Source: a virus
Reading direction: 5' to 3' (one strand)
IMG/VR virus record: IMGVR_UViG_3300025759_000227
Coordinates: 1-39,773 of that record
Length of the DNA: 39,773 nucleotides
Below the pieces are notes generated by a model. It saw only the letters and a program-made list of their open reading frames with translations. It searched no databases and was not told the origin of the DNA. Position 1 is the stretch's first letter; every line of letters begins with the position of its first letter. A program made the translations under genes and the position numbers. Shown piece after piece: positions 28,945 to 37,465 of this stretch.

Positions 28945-30380
28945 TATCGGGAAATAAGATTGCCATCACTTCCGTATGTTTTCACTAGACCCTGTTGCAT
29001 GGACTGGGAAGGTGCCGAAAAGGACGGGAAAGATGCTCCTCCTCTTGTATTAAAAGAATCTTCAATCGGCTTTGTTATTGCCTGTATGGCATTTTTTCTC
29101 AATTGAGCCTTCAACTCCATTGTTTCATCGCTATCCCCAGCGGAAGGGAAATACTTTATCATATCGTTCTTGTATTCCTCCTTTCCTATAGCTGCACCAG
29201 ATTCCCTCCTCAAATTAGCAGTAATCCAATCAGTCATGGCTGCTTCATACTGTCGCCTTTCTTGGCTTTTTAATTGACCTGGAATAACTGACAAGATTCC
29301 TTGCATCGGGCCTGATCTATCATACCTGTCAGAGATTACTGCAAGTTTCGCATCAGCACTTTCCATTCGGTTTGCGAAGCCAATAGCTTTTCTTGCCTCC
29401 GAATCAAGCTTGGGTGCGTCCACTTTTGGCCCCATGAGCAATGAATAAATAGTGCTTGCTGCAAGAGGGTTGTCCTCAATGAGTTTGTTTATGTTCTTGG
29501 CTCGGGACTTGGCAAATTCTTCTGCTGTTTGTGGACGGGTATCTGGCTTGTCCAACTCTGCTTGTTGCTTCGCTTCTAAAAGCTGAAGCTTATTCTTAGC
29601 GTCTTCCAATCCTCTGAGCTGATCCTGATAAGCCTGCCTTTGCTCCATGACCTGAGCTTCGTCCTCTCTGTTAGGTGCAGCCTGGTTCTGCATGAACTGA
29701 CCTACCTGACCAATTTGCTGTTGCATCCTTGCATCCTTTTGCTGGTTAGCTTTTGCGCTTCGGGACAATGGATCTCCAGCGAATCGATCTGCCAGTGTAG
29801 GCTGAAAGTTTTGAGGCTCCTCGGGTAGATCATAAATTGGAGGAGGAACTTCCATTCGGACATCTTTCGCTTCCATGGTGGGAGCGAAGTTCTTAATACC
29901 CTCCTCCAGTCTTCCTACTTCAGATCGGGCCTGATCGATCTCACCTGAGTAATCAGCCCTTTGGTAAGGAACGTTTCCAGGCATGTTAGCCTGCATGAAT
30001 CCAGAGATAGCAGCATTGCCTTGCTTGACCTGGTTCACCTTCATCTGGCTTTCGGCAACCTTTGCGTCATGCAATTCCTTCGCCATGGAAACAATGTAGC
30101 CTTCGGAGATTCCTTGAAGTTGCCCAAGGCCCTGATCATCAAGGAAAGCTTTCCAGTTGCCTGGATCTACGTTGTATTTTTCAGCCAAGGAATCCGCATG
30201 AGGGAGAAGCTTTGAACGCAACGATGCAGCTTGGCTTTTAGCCTTAGCTCTGCCTCTTATGCCTCTGCTTAACCCTTCTCCAAAGGCTTCGATGCCTCGG
30301 GCAATGTTTTGACCAGATTGATCAACTACGTTTTGCTGAGTGATTCCTTGCCCTGTGTAACTTTGTTGTGAGAATGCCAT
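28944..30380 (-). CDS. internal virion/DNA-ejection protein
   Basis: The 478-residue protein starts MAFSQQSYTGQGITQQNVVD. It is mostly helical and Gln/Ala-rich with coiled-coil stretches (about 225-285). A C-terminal RRESGAAIGKEEYKNDMIKY region followed by YFPSAGDSDETMELK is a pattern I know from podovirus internal proteins. It probably forms part of the ejection channel with the 291-aa and 2065-aa proteins. Start and stop overlap neighbours closely (two-base gap and one-base overlap). Confidence 0.65.
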   Translation of the reverse strand: MAFSQQSYTGQGITQQNVVDQSGQNIARGIEAFGEGLSRGIRGRAKAKSQAASLRSKLLPHADSLAEKYNVDPGNWKAFLDDQGLGQLQGISEGYIVSMAKELHDAKVAESQMKVNQVKQGNAAISGFMQANMPGNVPYQRADYSGEIDQARSEVGRLEEGIKNFAPTMEAKDVRMEVPPPIYDLPEEPQNFQPTLADRFAGDPLSRSAKANQQKDARMQQQIGQVGQFMQNQAAPNREDEAQVMEQRQAYQDQLRGLEDAKNKLQLLEAKQQAELDKPDTRPQTAEEFAKSRAKNINKLIEDNPLAASTIYSLLMGPKVDAPKLDSEARKAIGFANRMESADAKLAVISDRYDRSGPMQGILSVIPGQLKSQERRQYEAAMTDWITANLRRESGAAIGKEEYKNDMIKYFPSAGDSDETMELKAQLRKNAIQAITKPIEDSFNTRGGASFPSFSAPSQSMQQGLVKTYGSDGNLISR

Positions 30381-30381
30381 A

Positions 30382-31257
30382 TTATCCCGTTATAAAAGAT
30401 TTAAACCCTCCAGCGTCCCCTATTCCACCTGCCAACCCTCCTGCAGCACCTAATCCTGCTCCAAGCATTGCTGTCCTGTTATTTGCTGCAGACATTGCTG
30501 CATTGCTTGCAGCGTTAAAATTGTTCGCATACAGACTACCAGCATAAGCAGACTCGGGATTGAATACATTGCCTGGGTTCATTCCTTGACCTTGGCCTGC
30601 AATCATTCCTGCTTGATTCACGTTTACACCAGGTCTCCCCAGGATAGCCATGAATGGGTCTTGTGTGTTAGCTGCATTCATGCCTGCTATCTGTTGAGCG
30701 AATCCCTGCCTACGTCTTTGCAGTTGCTCTGCTTGCAGCCCCTTAACCAGTGCCTCCTGCCCTACGTCTGCCATACCAAACCCCATACCTCTTGCTGCTT
30801 GCGCTGACCTAACCTGTTGCTCCATTTCTCTTGCGAGTGCAGGAGGTAAGCTTGATCCTGCCTGAAGCTCTGACATGGCCTGAGCATTGAGTTCGTCCAT
30901 CAGTGCAGCTTGTTCTGGGTTGGCAGCCTTGAAAGCTTCACTAGCCCTGACACCTAAGTCTTCGACATCGGTTATATCTGCCTCTCGGGCCACCCTTCGT
31001 GCGTTGGCTTCAGCCTGTCCCAGGCGAGGCATAACCTCGTTCTCGTACAGCTCTAGAAGCCCTGGCTGACCGTCCTTTCCCATCATGGTTTCGCGCAAGA
31101 CTCGCAGATCCAACTGAGCGTATGCTGGTCTCCCATATTCGTCAGACGCTTCCGCTGCATACTTGTCTGGTGCCAAGTCTATTTGTGTTTGTAAAGTGTC
31201 TCCCATCTCCTTCGCATAACTGCGAGGCTCAGGCATGTCAGGTGCATACATTCCCAT
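30382..31257 (-). CDS. internal virion protein, Ala/Gly/Gln-rich
   Basis: The 291-residue protein starts MGMYAPDMPEPRSYAKEMGD. The helical middle has SSLPPALAREMEQQVRSAQA followed by RGMGFG, a combination common in marine podovirus internal proteins. The C-terminus has a membrane-like Gly/Ala run (AMLGAGLGAAGGLAGGIGDA). Such a tail suits insertion into a membrane during ejection. An AGGA-type ribosome site precedes the ATG. It overlaps the previous gene by 20 bases. Confidence 0.65.
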   Translation of the reverse strand: MGMYAPDMPEPRSYAKEMGDTLQTQIDLAPDKYAAEASDEYGRPAYAQLDLRVLRETMMGKDGQPGLLELYENEVMPRLGQAEANARRVAREADITDVEDLGVRASEAFKAANPEQAALMDELNAQAMSELQAGSSLPPALAREMEQQVRSAQAARGMGFGMADVGQEALVKGLQAEQLQRRRQGFAQQIAGMNAANTQDPFMAILGRPGVNVNQAGMIAGQGQGMNPGNVFNPESAYAGSLYANNFNAASNAAMSAANNRTAMLGAGLGAAGGLAGGIGDAGGFKSFITG

Positions 31258-31681
31258 AATTATCCTTTTGGTATTCCCTATGTAGGGCTGTAAATTCTCT
31301 CAATGATTTCCATCCACCGCATAGGTAGACGCAGGCAAAAATAACTTCGTGGTATTGGCTTTTCAGGACATCTGAGTGACACCGCTGAACAGGGTCTTCG
31401 CTCTTTCCCCATTTGTTAGAATCCAGCCAGGTGTTACTGGACAGAATTAGTAGTGGCATGAGGAAGGACTGGTTAGCCAGGTAGAAAGGGTTGGTCGATA
31501 AAGCAGTCATCCATGCCAGTTGCATTTCGACAACTTCTTCATCACTGATGGTTTTATCCTGATCGATCAGGTCATCAATCTGGTGAGACCAATTGGCGAA
31601 CAGCTCCACAAAAGACCAGGCTTGCTTGTTGTTGTTAGCAAGTCTTAGAAAGTCTTCTTTTATGGAGTTATCAAATCGCAT
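31238..31681 (-). CDS. unknown protein between fibre and internal proteins
   Basis: The start ATG 31681 shares one base with the previous stop (TGATG); 147 residues, MRFDNSIKEDFLRLANNNKQ. It has an all-helical pattern with several Trp and Leu residues (AWSFVELFANWSHQIDDLID, LMPLLILSSNTWLDSNKWGK). It resembles small helical virion-assembly or tail-joining proteins, but I do not recognise a family. Confidence 0.5.
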   Translation of the reverse strand: MRFDNSIKEDFLRLANNNKQAWSFVELFANWSHQIDDLIDQDKTISDEEVVEMQLAWMTALSTNPFYLANQSFLMPLLILSSNTWLDSNKWGKSEDPVQRCHSDVLKSQYHEVIFACVYLCGGWKSLREFTALHREYQKDNYGNVCT

Positions 31682-32601
31682 CAAGCAATTTTTACCACTT
31701 TGACAGTGCTGTAAATTTCAACATGACCAGACAGGTTTGCAGGTCTTCCCAGACCATAGGTGGCCCTTCCGTATTGGCTTTTGAACTTCAATGAAAAAGT
31801 CTTTGTGTCTGTGATCGTCACGATTCCACTTGCAAAAGTCCATTGCGTCTCAGTGTTTTTGCTGGACCCACCACCAGCAGAACTTCCGTTGACTGCTATT
31901 GAAGCGTCCGTTGTGTTTTCTATCCAGCAAAGGAAATTCCCAGTATCTGCTGCTGGGGTTTTTGCTTCTATTAAATACGTGCCAGCATCCAGATCCCATG
32001 TATTTGCGCTGGTATCAAAGTCAGCCAATATCGATGAAGGGTCACTGCTTTGGTTTAGGTCTCTTACCTGGTCTGTCCCATCACTGGCTCCACCATTGGT
32101 GTTTGTTGCTTTTTCATCCCACATTGTTGCGACCCCTCCGAAGCTATGCGAGGACTTAGTCTCCCACTGTATTGTTCCGCTCCCGTCAGTGGATATGTAT
32201 TTGTTTGCACCATCGGTCGCAATTTGCGTGATGTTAATACTACTAACCCCAGCTTGGGCTGACCATTCAGGGTCATTGTCCGCACCTTTGGTTTTGAGGA
32301 AATACCCATCAGTCCCTGGTGGCAATGTAACCAAGTCTCCTGACGCATTGTAATACAACAATTGCCCATGAGTCCCTGCTGCAAGCTTGGTTAAAGCCAA
32401 GTTGTGGTCGTCAACCTTGCTGTTGATGTCGATGCTGTCAGCGAGCTTTTGGGTGGTGACCGCACCATCTGTTATTTCACTGGAATCAACTGTTCCAGCC
32501 AGGGAGATGCCTGGGGTTCCAAGTAAGTTGAGTTTTGAATAAGTAACTCTCTCACTTGCTGAAAACTGGTAGCCAGGTTGAACGTCAAATGTTATAGCCA
32601 T
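31681..32601 (-). CDS. tail fibre-like structural protein
   Basis: The 306-residue protein starts MAITFDVQPGYQFSASERVT and is Ser/Thr/Asn/Gly rich. Repeating beta segments (DGAVTTQKLADSI, HGQLLYYNASGDLVTLPPGT) are typical of collar or fibre shafts. The C-terminal 130 residues (from about 170, DQVRDLNQSSDPSSILADFD) look like a jelly-roll head domain. It likely forms part of a host-contacting appendage. Confidence 0.65.
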   Translation of the reverse strand: MAITFDVQPGYQFSASERVTYSKLNLLGTPGISLAGTVDSSEITDGAVTTQKLADSIDINSKVDDHNLALTKLAAGTHGQLLYYNASGDLVTLPPGTDGYFLKTKGADNDPEWSAQAGVSSINITQIATDGANKYISTDGSGTIQWETKSSHSFGGVATMWDEKATNTNGGASDGTDQVRDLNQSSDPSSILADFDTSANTWDLDAGTYLIEAKTPAADTGNFLCWIENTTDASIAVNGSSAGGGSSKNTETQWTFASGIVTITDTKTFSLKFKSQYGRATYGLGRPANLSGHVEIYSTVKVVKIA

Positions 32602-32602
32602 G

Positions 32603-33187
32603 TTATGTTAAAGTTGAGTCTTGTGCTGCAGGAATGAACCACTTTGCTGTAGTGTCATGCGCGAATATCGCAAAGTTGCCTGAAGAAAGCGTGTAGCTGC
32701 TGTCGAACGGGTAGTCTTCCCAATCGGTGGAGGTTATCGCTATGTTTGCATTGCCGGAGTTTTTGTTCAAAATTATTTTCAGGCCAGCAACTCCCACTGT
32801 TGGGGTTGGCAATGCGTACGTGAAGGGCGAATACTGCGAGATAATGCTGACTACATAATCATTTGTGATCACGTTGGTCTCGACAGTTAGTAATGACTGC
32901 AGGAATGTGATCGCATTGCCCAGGCGAATGGTAGGGTTACCCCCTTCCCCATTTGCATTTGTCCACTCCAGCCCCGTCGATGCAAGAAAGGTTTTGAGGA
33001 CAGATCCTCCATTCCCGTCAAGCTGAACGAACCCTGCTGAACCACTTAGGTTATCGATGGATCGAATGTTACCATTTGCGTAGTTCAAATGCTCAAGGAC
33101 ATTGATAAATTCTGTCCTTGAAACAGTGGTTGAACCTACGGGTGCGTTTGCAGTGTCGATTGAAAAATTAGTTGTGCTGTCTGGCAT
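32603..33187 (-). CDS. tail or fibre-associated structural protein
   Basis: The 194-residue protein starts MPDSTTNFSIDTANAPVGST. The beta-rich middle contains ASTGLEWTNANGEGGNPTI, and the C-terminal region (VGVAGLKIILNKNSGNANIA) has a jelly-roll-like pattern. It is coupled to the large tail gene upstream (shared base at 33187) and to the fibre gene downstream. No enzymatic signature. Confidence 0.55.
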   Translation of the reverse strand: MPDSTTNFSIDTANAPVGSTTVSRTEFINVLEHLNYANGNIRSIDNLSGSAGFVQLDGNGGSVLKTFLASTGLEWTNANGEGGNPTIRLGNAITFLQSLLTVETNVITNDYVVSIISQYSPFTYALPTPTVGVAGLKIILNKNSGNANIAITSTDWEDYPFDSSYTLSSGNFAIFAHDTTAKWFIPAAQDSTLT

Positions 33188-35412
33188 TAATGTAGTCCTC
33201 CGTGTAAACCTTCTCGTCTTTGTCCAGGTGTAGATCCAGCAGTGATTGAATGAACTCTCACTCTGCCTTCAAGGGATTCAAATTTAATTTGGTAGTATGC
33301 TCCCCTGCGATTAACTCGCAGTTTGTGAGAGTAATACTGGTGCAGATCCAAGACCATTCCCTGGGTTCCCAGGCTAGTTCCTCCATCGGCTTCGTTGTTG
33401 TCTAAGATGACTGAGTAATCCTCTTTACCTGGGTTTTCATGGTCATCATTGATGTTAGTGACATCCCAATCCGAGATGCCGAAAGTCATGTATTTGGTCC
33501 TCTCAGGAAACGTGTAGCTTGCATCATCGAGGATGACTGTCTCCTCCTTGACTCCATCAACAATTGCAGTGATTCGATACTTGGGGTCCCAGGTCGAAAC
33601 AAACAATTGCGACTCCTGGAATCGTCTTCGATCCCCCGAAGAAAAACCGTATCCTCTTGTTGTCACTGAAAACAGGATCGGTGTTTCCGTTGCCTTGACT
33701 TTGCTTGATGAAATAGCAGTCAGGTAAGGGCTGTTGGTCTGCAGAAATATTGGGCTGGAATTTGTGAATCTCACTCCGCAATCAAGCTTTGTGACTGAAT
33801 CAACATTGTCCTCCCAATCGCCTGAATTGTAGCCGTCAAAAAGATTGTCCGCAGTTGCATCACAATGAGGCAGAGATTCATCTCCCATGTCCCATACACC
33901 GTCTCCAGCCAATGCTCCTGTCCTTGGGTCAATCACTATGGGATCGGTGCCATCGATGACTGTATCGTCTTCGGAATCGATCAGCGTATCCAATCGAGTT
34001 CCTACAACCCTGGTTCCATTGTTGACGGTGACAGTAGTGTCAATCTCTGGTTGACGAGTAAGAACCAGGTCACAGGTGTAGACTGAAGCGTCTCTGTTGA
34101 CATGTTCTGTTTCAGCGTATTCGTAAAGCCCTACGACACCGTTATAATCGACGTAAAATAATTGTTCAGTTCCCTGGAAATCTGAGATGAAAAAATACTT
34201 AACATTGATGGCTTCGCCTTCATCAACGCCACTCCATGCCTGGTTTAGAAAGTCGTAAACAATGACTGCATTGTTTTTCTGGGAACCATCCAAAGGAACT
34301 GAGAGATAGTATCTATTCTGGAAATACGAAGCACATGCAGTGACCTTCGCCACTGACATATCAATCCTGTCTATAATAGGCTGCAGAGGGGTGCTATTTG
34401 GCTCAGAAACGCCTTGTAGCTTGTTTTGTTCAGTCTGCCTTAGTGATACGACTCCACGCTGGGAAAGAAACCACAAATCGGCTCCTACGTTGGCTACGGA
34501 TCTTGGGCCTACGAGGCCAAATTCAGTGGTGACTTGATCCAATACTGCATTGGCACTCCAATCACCTACCAAGTTGCTCACCGCATAAATACTAGAGGAC
34601 TTGAAGACAACAACAGATTGATCATTAAATTTGTAAAGTCTCTCTATTTCGTCCGAGTCCCCTTGGTTGATCTTGAACGAAGCATAGACTGGGTCATACG
34701 ACGTATAATCAAGTATGTCTGAAACCGCGACATGATCACTCTTATAACCCAAAGCAGGCTTGTGAGGGACGAGAAGGCGGTTTTGGAAAAAGAGGGTGGA
34801 CCTTGCATTCGGTATGTTTTCAATGCCACCCGATCCAGACGCTTCGGGTGCTTCGACGAAGCCTTCTTCAAAGTTGGATAACACCAGATGGGAGTGAGAA
34901 TCTCCCCTGGATAAAATGCACTTGTCGAAAGCCTGGGTAAACCAGATGGTGCTTTCGGTATTGGTGTCTTGGTAAAGGGTTTTTGGGACAGGGATGTCAA
35001 CTGAACACTTGACTGGAACAGCTACGTTGCCAGGGCGAATGCGGTAGATTTGAATGAATGAATTACTGACTGATGAAGCAACAAGAATCCAGTCTGCACC
35101 ATTGGGGTCATTCCAGACACCTACTCCAAAGACTCGACCAAAATCACCTCTTTGAATTGCAGCGAAATTAATGTCCCCTTCGTCCCAGTTGATGGGGAAT
35201 TCCCAAGTGTTGGAAATCTGAGACCAGGTAACTGGCATTACCCCTTTTCGAGGTTCAGCTACACCGAATCTGAATCGTGCATTCCTGGCATCTGAGACAT
35301 ACCCAGGTCGAAGTAGGTGAGGAGAAGTCCTCATGTCAACTCCGATAAACCCGTTATCACCATCGGTGACTGGTGCGTCATCGTTTTGACTGTATGTCCG
35401 TTGCTCTCTCAA
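33187..35412 (-). CDS. podovirus tail tubular B-like protein
   Basis: The 741-residue protein starts MREQRTYSQNDDAPVTDGDN. The segment GFIGVDMRTSPHLLRPGYVS followed by DARNARFRFGVAEPRKGV is the N-terminal pattern seen in large podovirus tail-tip proteins with beta-propeller folds. Repeats such as FGRVFGVGVWND, SSIYAVSNL and RYYLSVPLDG support a propeller. The C-terminus (about 560-741) has a further beta domain. It would form the lower tail tube to which fibres attach. It overlaps the GT4 gene by four bases. Confidence 0.7.
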   Translation of the reverse strand: MREQRTYSQNDDAPVTDGDNGFIGVDMRTSPHLLRPGYVSDARNARFRFGVAEPRKGVMPVTWSQISNTWEFPINWDEGDINFAAIQRGDFGRVFGVGVWNDPNGADWILVASSVSNSFIQIYRIRPGNVAVPVKCSVDIPVPKTLYQDTNTESTIWFTQAFDKCILSRGDSHSHLVLSNFEEGFVEAPEASGSGGIENIPNARSTLFFQNRLLVPHKPALGYKSDHVAVSDILDYTSYDPVYASFKINQGDSDEIERLYKFNDQSVVVFKSSSIYAVSNLVGDWSANAVLDQVTTEFGLVGPRSVANVGADLWFLSQRGVVSLRQTEQNKLQGVSEPNSTPLQPIIDRIDMSVAKVTACASYFQNRYYLSVPLDGSQKNNAVIVYDFLNQAWSGVDEGEAINVKYFFISDFQGTEQLFYVDYNGVVGLYEYAETEHVNRDASVYTCDLVLTRQPEIDTTVTVNNGTRVVGTRLDTLIDSEDDTVIDGTDPIVIDPRTGALAGDGVWDMGDESLPHCDATADNLFDGYNSGDWEDNVDSVTKLDCGVRFTNSSPIFLQTNSPYLTAISSSKVKATETPILFSVTTRGYGFSSGDRRRFQESQLFVSTWDPKYRITAIVDGVKEETVILDDASYTFPERTKYMTFGISDWDVTNINDDHENPGKEDYSVILDNNEADGGTSLGTQGMVLDLHQYYSHKLRVNRRGAYYQIKFESLEGRVRVHSITAGSTPGQRREGLHGGLH

Positions 35413-36440
35413 TTGTAAAAGCCCGCTTTCTGCAGGGTATCATCCAGGATCTTATTGCTGTTATCCCAGTTGAGTTTCATTCCTCGCTCGGACGCTTTGA
35501 AATCTTTCTCAGACCTGCGAGCAGAGTAGACCTCTCGCATTCTGTCCACAAGACTGTCTTTCCTTGCTACTGCCCAAAGTCCACCATTGCTGTAATGGTT
35601 AAATGACTCTTCTAGATCGTAATCTACTGGGTAGCCTACTGAGTCATCAAAGAACTCGCTGATACCTCCGTAATTAACAGCTATGACGCTTCTGCCTACT
35701 GCCATGGCCTCATGCTGATGAAGACCCCATCCTTCTCCTTTGGACGCACTGACAAAACAGTCTATATTCGCATACCAGTTTGCCAGTTGCTTGCGTGTCC
35801 AAAAGGCCCTAATGAATTGTATGCGATCATCGTCAACTTCGATCCTTGGATCGTCTGGATGGCATTTAACAACCAGTCTTACGTCTTTTCGTTTTTTAGG
35901 GAATGCCTTCTTCCAGGCTTCCACTACCTCGGGCAATCCCTTCCTGCAGCCTCCTGCAATTGTTCTGCCTGCCGTGCCAAAGAGGTAGAATTCTTTCTCG
36001 ACGTGCGGAGTGTAATTAAACAAATCCGAATCGATTCCCATGGGGACTTTCGCAATCTTTGTTTTGACTCCCTGGGCATTAAAGCAGACTTGGTTAAAAG
36101 AACTCGGAACGATCACCAGGTCTGCCATGTTAAGGTTGATCACGCACTGTTTGTTAAGGCGCGATGTTTCCCACATGGTGTTATAAACCGTCTTCTTTGC
36201 AGACTGCTCATGAGCTGCATAGGTTGGACAGTGAATGACCATCTGCCAGTCCTGCATTTGCTCCTGATTAACGATCGATTCCTGGATCGATTTCGGTATT
36301 GGCCCTTTACCCAGCTCTGCAGTTACAGGGTAGATAGTGGTATACCTACCCAGTTTCCTTAGACCTTCAGTAACTCTAAATAGATGTAAACTATATGATG
36401 AGTAACCATCGACAACTCCCCTCAGACTTGCTTGCTTCAT
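35409..36440 (-). CDS. GT4-family glycosyltransferase inside the tail module
   Basis: The 343-residue protein starts MKQASLRGVVDGYSSYSLHL. The C-terminal Rossmann domain has KGEGWGLHQHEAMAVGRSVI, the E-x7-E signature of family GT4, with upstream FGTAGRTIAGGCRKGLPEVV and VVKCHPDDPR. GT4 enzymes transfer sugar from nucleotide donors with retention of configuration. It lies between the spanin-like and tail tubular B-like genes, so it is expressed with late genes. Possible targets are virion proteins or the host surface. It is the second sugar-transfer locus, unlinked to the radical-SAM cassette. Confidence 0.78.
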   Translation of the reverse strand: MKQASLRGVVDGYSSYSLHLFRVTEGLRKLGRYTTIYPVTAELGKGPIPKSIQESIVNQEQMQDWQMVIHCPTYAAHEQSAKKTVYNTMWETSRLNKQCVINLNMADLVIVPSSFNQVCFNAQGVKTKIAKVPMGIDSDLFNYTPHVEKEFYLFGTAGRTIAGGCRKGLPEVVEAWKKAFPKKRKDVRLVVKCHPDDPRIEVDDDRIQFIRAFWTRKQLANWYANIDCFVSASKGEGWGLHQHEAMAVGRSVIAVNYGGISEFFDDSVGYPVDYDLEESFNHYSNGGLWAVARKDSLVDRMREVYSARRSEKDFKASERGMKLNWDNSNKILDDTLQKAGFYN

Positions 36441-36443
36441 AAA

Positions 36444-36905
36444 TCATCCCAGTATGTCCAACGCTTTTTGAATCTCGGTCTGGGTCCCTTTTATTTTCTG
36501 ATCCGTTCTGACTTTTTGCTTGGTAGCTTGAGCTACTTTGGTATCCAGGCTGGATAACTCTCTCTTAAAATCCTGAGCTGCAGATACTGCAGAAATGGTA
36601 GCGTTCTTCCACTTCCTCGATCTCACATGTGCCAGTATTCCTAAGGCTCCCAATACAGCATTAGCGATCAATCCTCCGTAAGGAGTGGGAGCCAAGTCTC
36701 CTGCCAGGTTAACTCCAGTTTTTACATTGGGAGAAACCACCCATCCATTAGTTGTAACCATGGAAACTGGTCCCTGGGCTGTATCTAGAGTGTTAGTCAC
36801 CGTGATCGGTTCGTAAATGCTGTCCGCTATTTTTTCCCAGTGGGTGCAACCGCTCAAAAAATACATGGCTGACACCAGGAATGCTAAGTCAATCGCTTTT
36901 CTCAT
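36444..36905 (-). CDS. spanin-like lipoprotein
   Basis: The 153-residue protein has a signal MRKAIDLAFLVSAMYFLSGC with lipobox FLSGC, so it is predicted to be a lipoprotein. A hydrophobic segment about 80-92 (GLIANAVLGALGILAHV) is followed by a long coiled-coil-like C-terminus (about 105-150). It neighbours the holin. This is consistent with an outer-membrane disruption (spanin) subunit. Motif copy O lies in frame (V-T-N-T), within residues 34-40, a position for a possible internal start. Confidence 0.55.
   Translation of the reverse strand: MRKAIDLAFLVSAMYFLSGCTHWEKIADSIYEPITVTNTLDTAQGPVSMVTTNGWVVSPNVKTGVNLAGDLAPTPYGGLIANAVLGALGILAHVRSRKWKNATISAVSAAQDFKRELSSLDTKVAQATKQKVRTDQKIKGTQTEIQKALDILG
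36789..36799 (-). repeat. junction motif copy O (TGACTAACACT)
   Basis: Copy inside the lipoprotein gene, read as V-T-N-T. It is one of the few copies not at a boundary. Confidence 0.7.
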
Positions 36906-37086
36906 CTTCTTTATTTCCTTTGATAATTTTAGACCAAATCACAATGCATTTTCCGGTCATGTAACCTGCAGTGGCAAGTGCGATACCTAGCCTAGCCCAT
37001 GACTCAATTCCATCCGCCCAAGATACCGTCCAACCGATAACTCCAATGCAAAGGAATCTGATGGTATCAGTAAGTTCTCCTGCCAC
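36889..37086 (-). CDS. holin-like small membrane protein
   Basis: From GTG 37086, 65 residues: MAGELTDTIRFLCIGVIGWT. Two hydrophobic segments (IRFLCIGVIGWTVSWA and LGIALATAGYMTGKCIVIW) with a charged tail KGNKEDEKSD are the class II holin layout. A longer frame to 37188 exists, but that part overlaps the gene 37115-37444 by 74 bases and there is no good start in between. It overlaps the spanin-like gene start by 17 bases. A holin would time lysis by opening the inner membrane. Confidence 0.55.
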   Translation of the reverse strand: MAGELTDTIRFLCIGVIGWTVSWADGIESWARLGIALATAGYMTGKCIVIWSKIIKGNKEDEKSD

Positions 37087-37114
37087 CTTTTTTGGTCCCC
37101 TTTTTGCCCATGTC

Positions 37115-37444
37115 TCAAGCCCAGACTCGTTGAGGTGTTTCAGGCTCCACTTTGAAAGGCTCCAATGCGTCACCGTCCTCGTCACCAACCAACCTCACGT
37201 TGGCAAAATAACCCTCCTCGTAGACAGCAGGAGTTAGCTCGTTGCCTTCGTCATCGAAAGTAGCTGGGGTCAGCACGACCTTTGGAAGGATGTCCGTGTT
37301 CCTGTAGTTCTGCTGGCGTTCCCACTTTGTAGGGATCGGATTGTCAGGATCAGAATTGTCCCACTCCACTGGAACCTCGGTATACAGCACTGAATCAGCT
37401 TCAGTCTGGTCTGCGAATTTTAGGTAGTAGTCTTGAAATGTCAT
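37115..37444 (-). CDS. small virion-associated protein, unknown
   Basis: The 109-residue acidic protein starts MTFQDYYLKFADQTEADSVL. The C-terminal YFANVRLVGDEDGDALEPFK followed by a proline-rich end TPQRVWA is a pattern I recognise from many marine phage genomes, where it lies next to fibre genes, but no function is known. A partial motif copy (P) precedes it. It overlaps the long frame of the holin gene. Confidence 0.6.
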   Translation of the reverse strand: MTFQDYYLKFADQTEADSVLYTEVPVEWDNSDPDNPIPTKWERQQNYRNTDILPKVVLTPATFDDEGNELTPAVYEEGYFANVRLVGDEDGDALEPFKVEPETPQRVWA

Positions 37445-37450
37445 GTGATT

Positions 37451-37459
37451 CGTTAGTCA
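37451..37459 (-). repeat. junction motif copy P, partial (TGACTAACG)
   Basis: The first eight bases are kept; it lies six bases before the ATG at 37444, in the 21-base gap after the adhesin gene. Confidence 0.45.
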
Positions 37460-37465
37460 GTTGGT

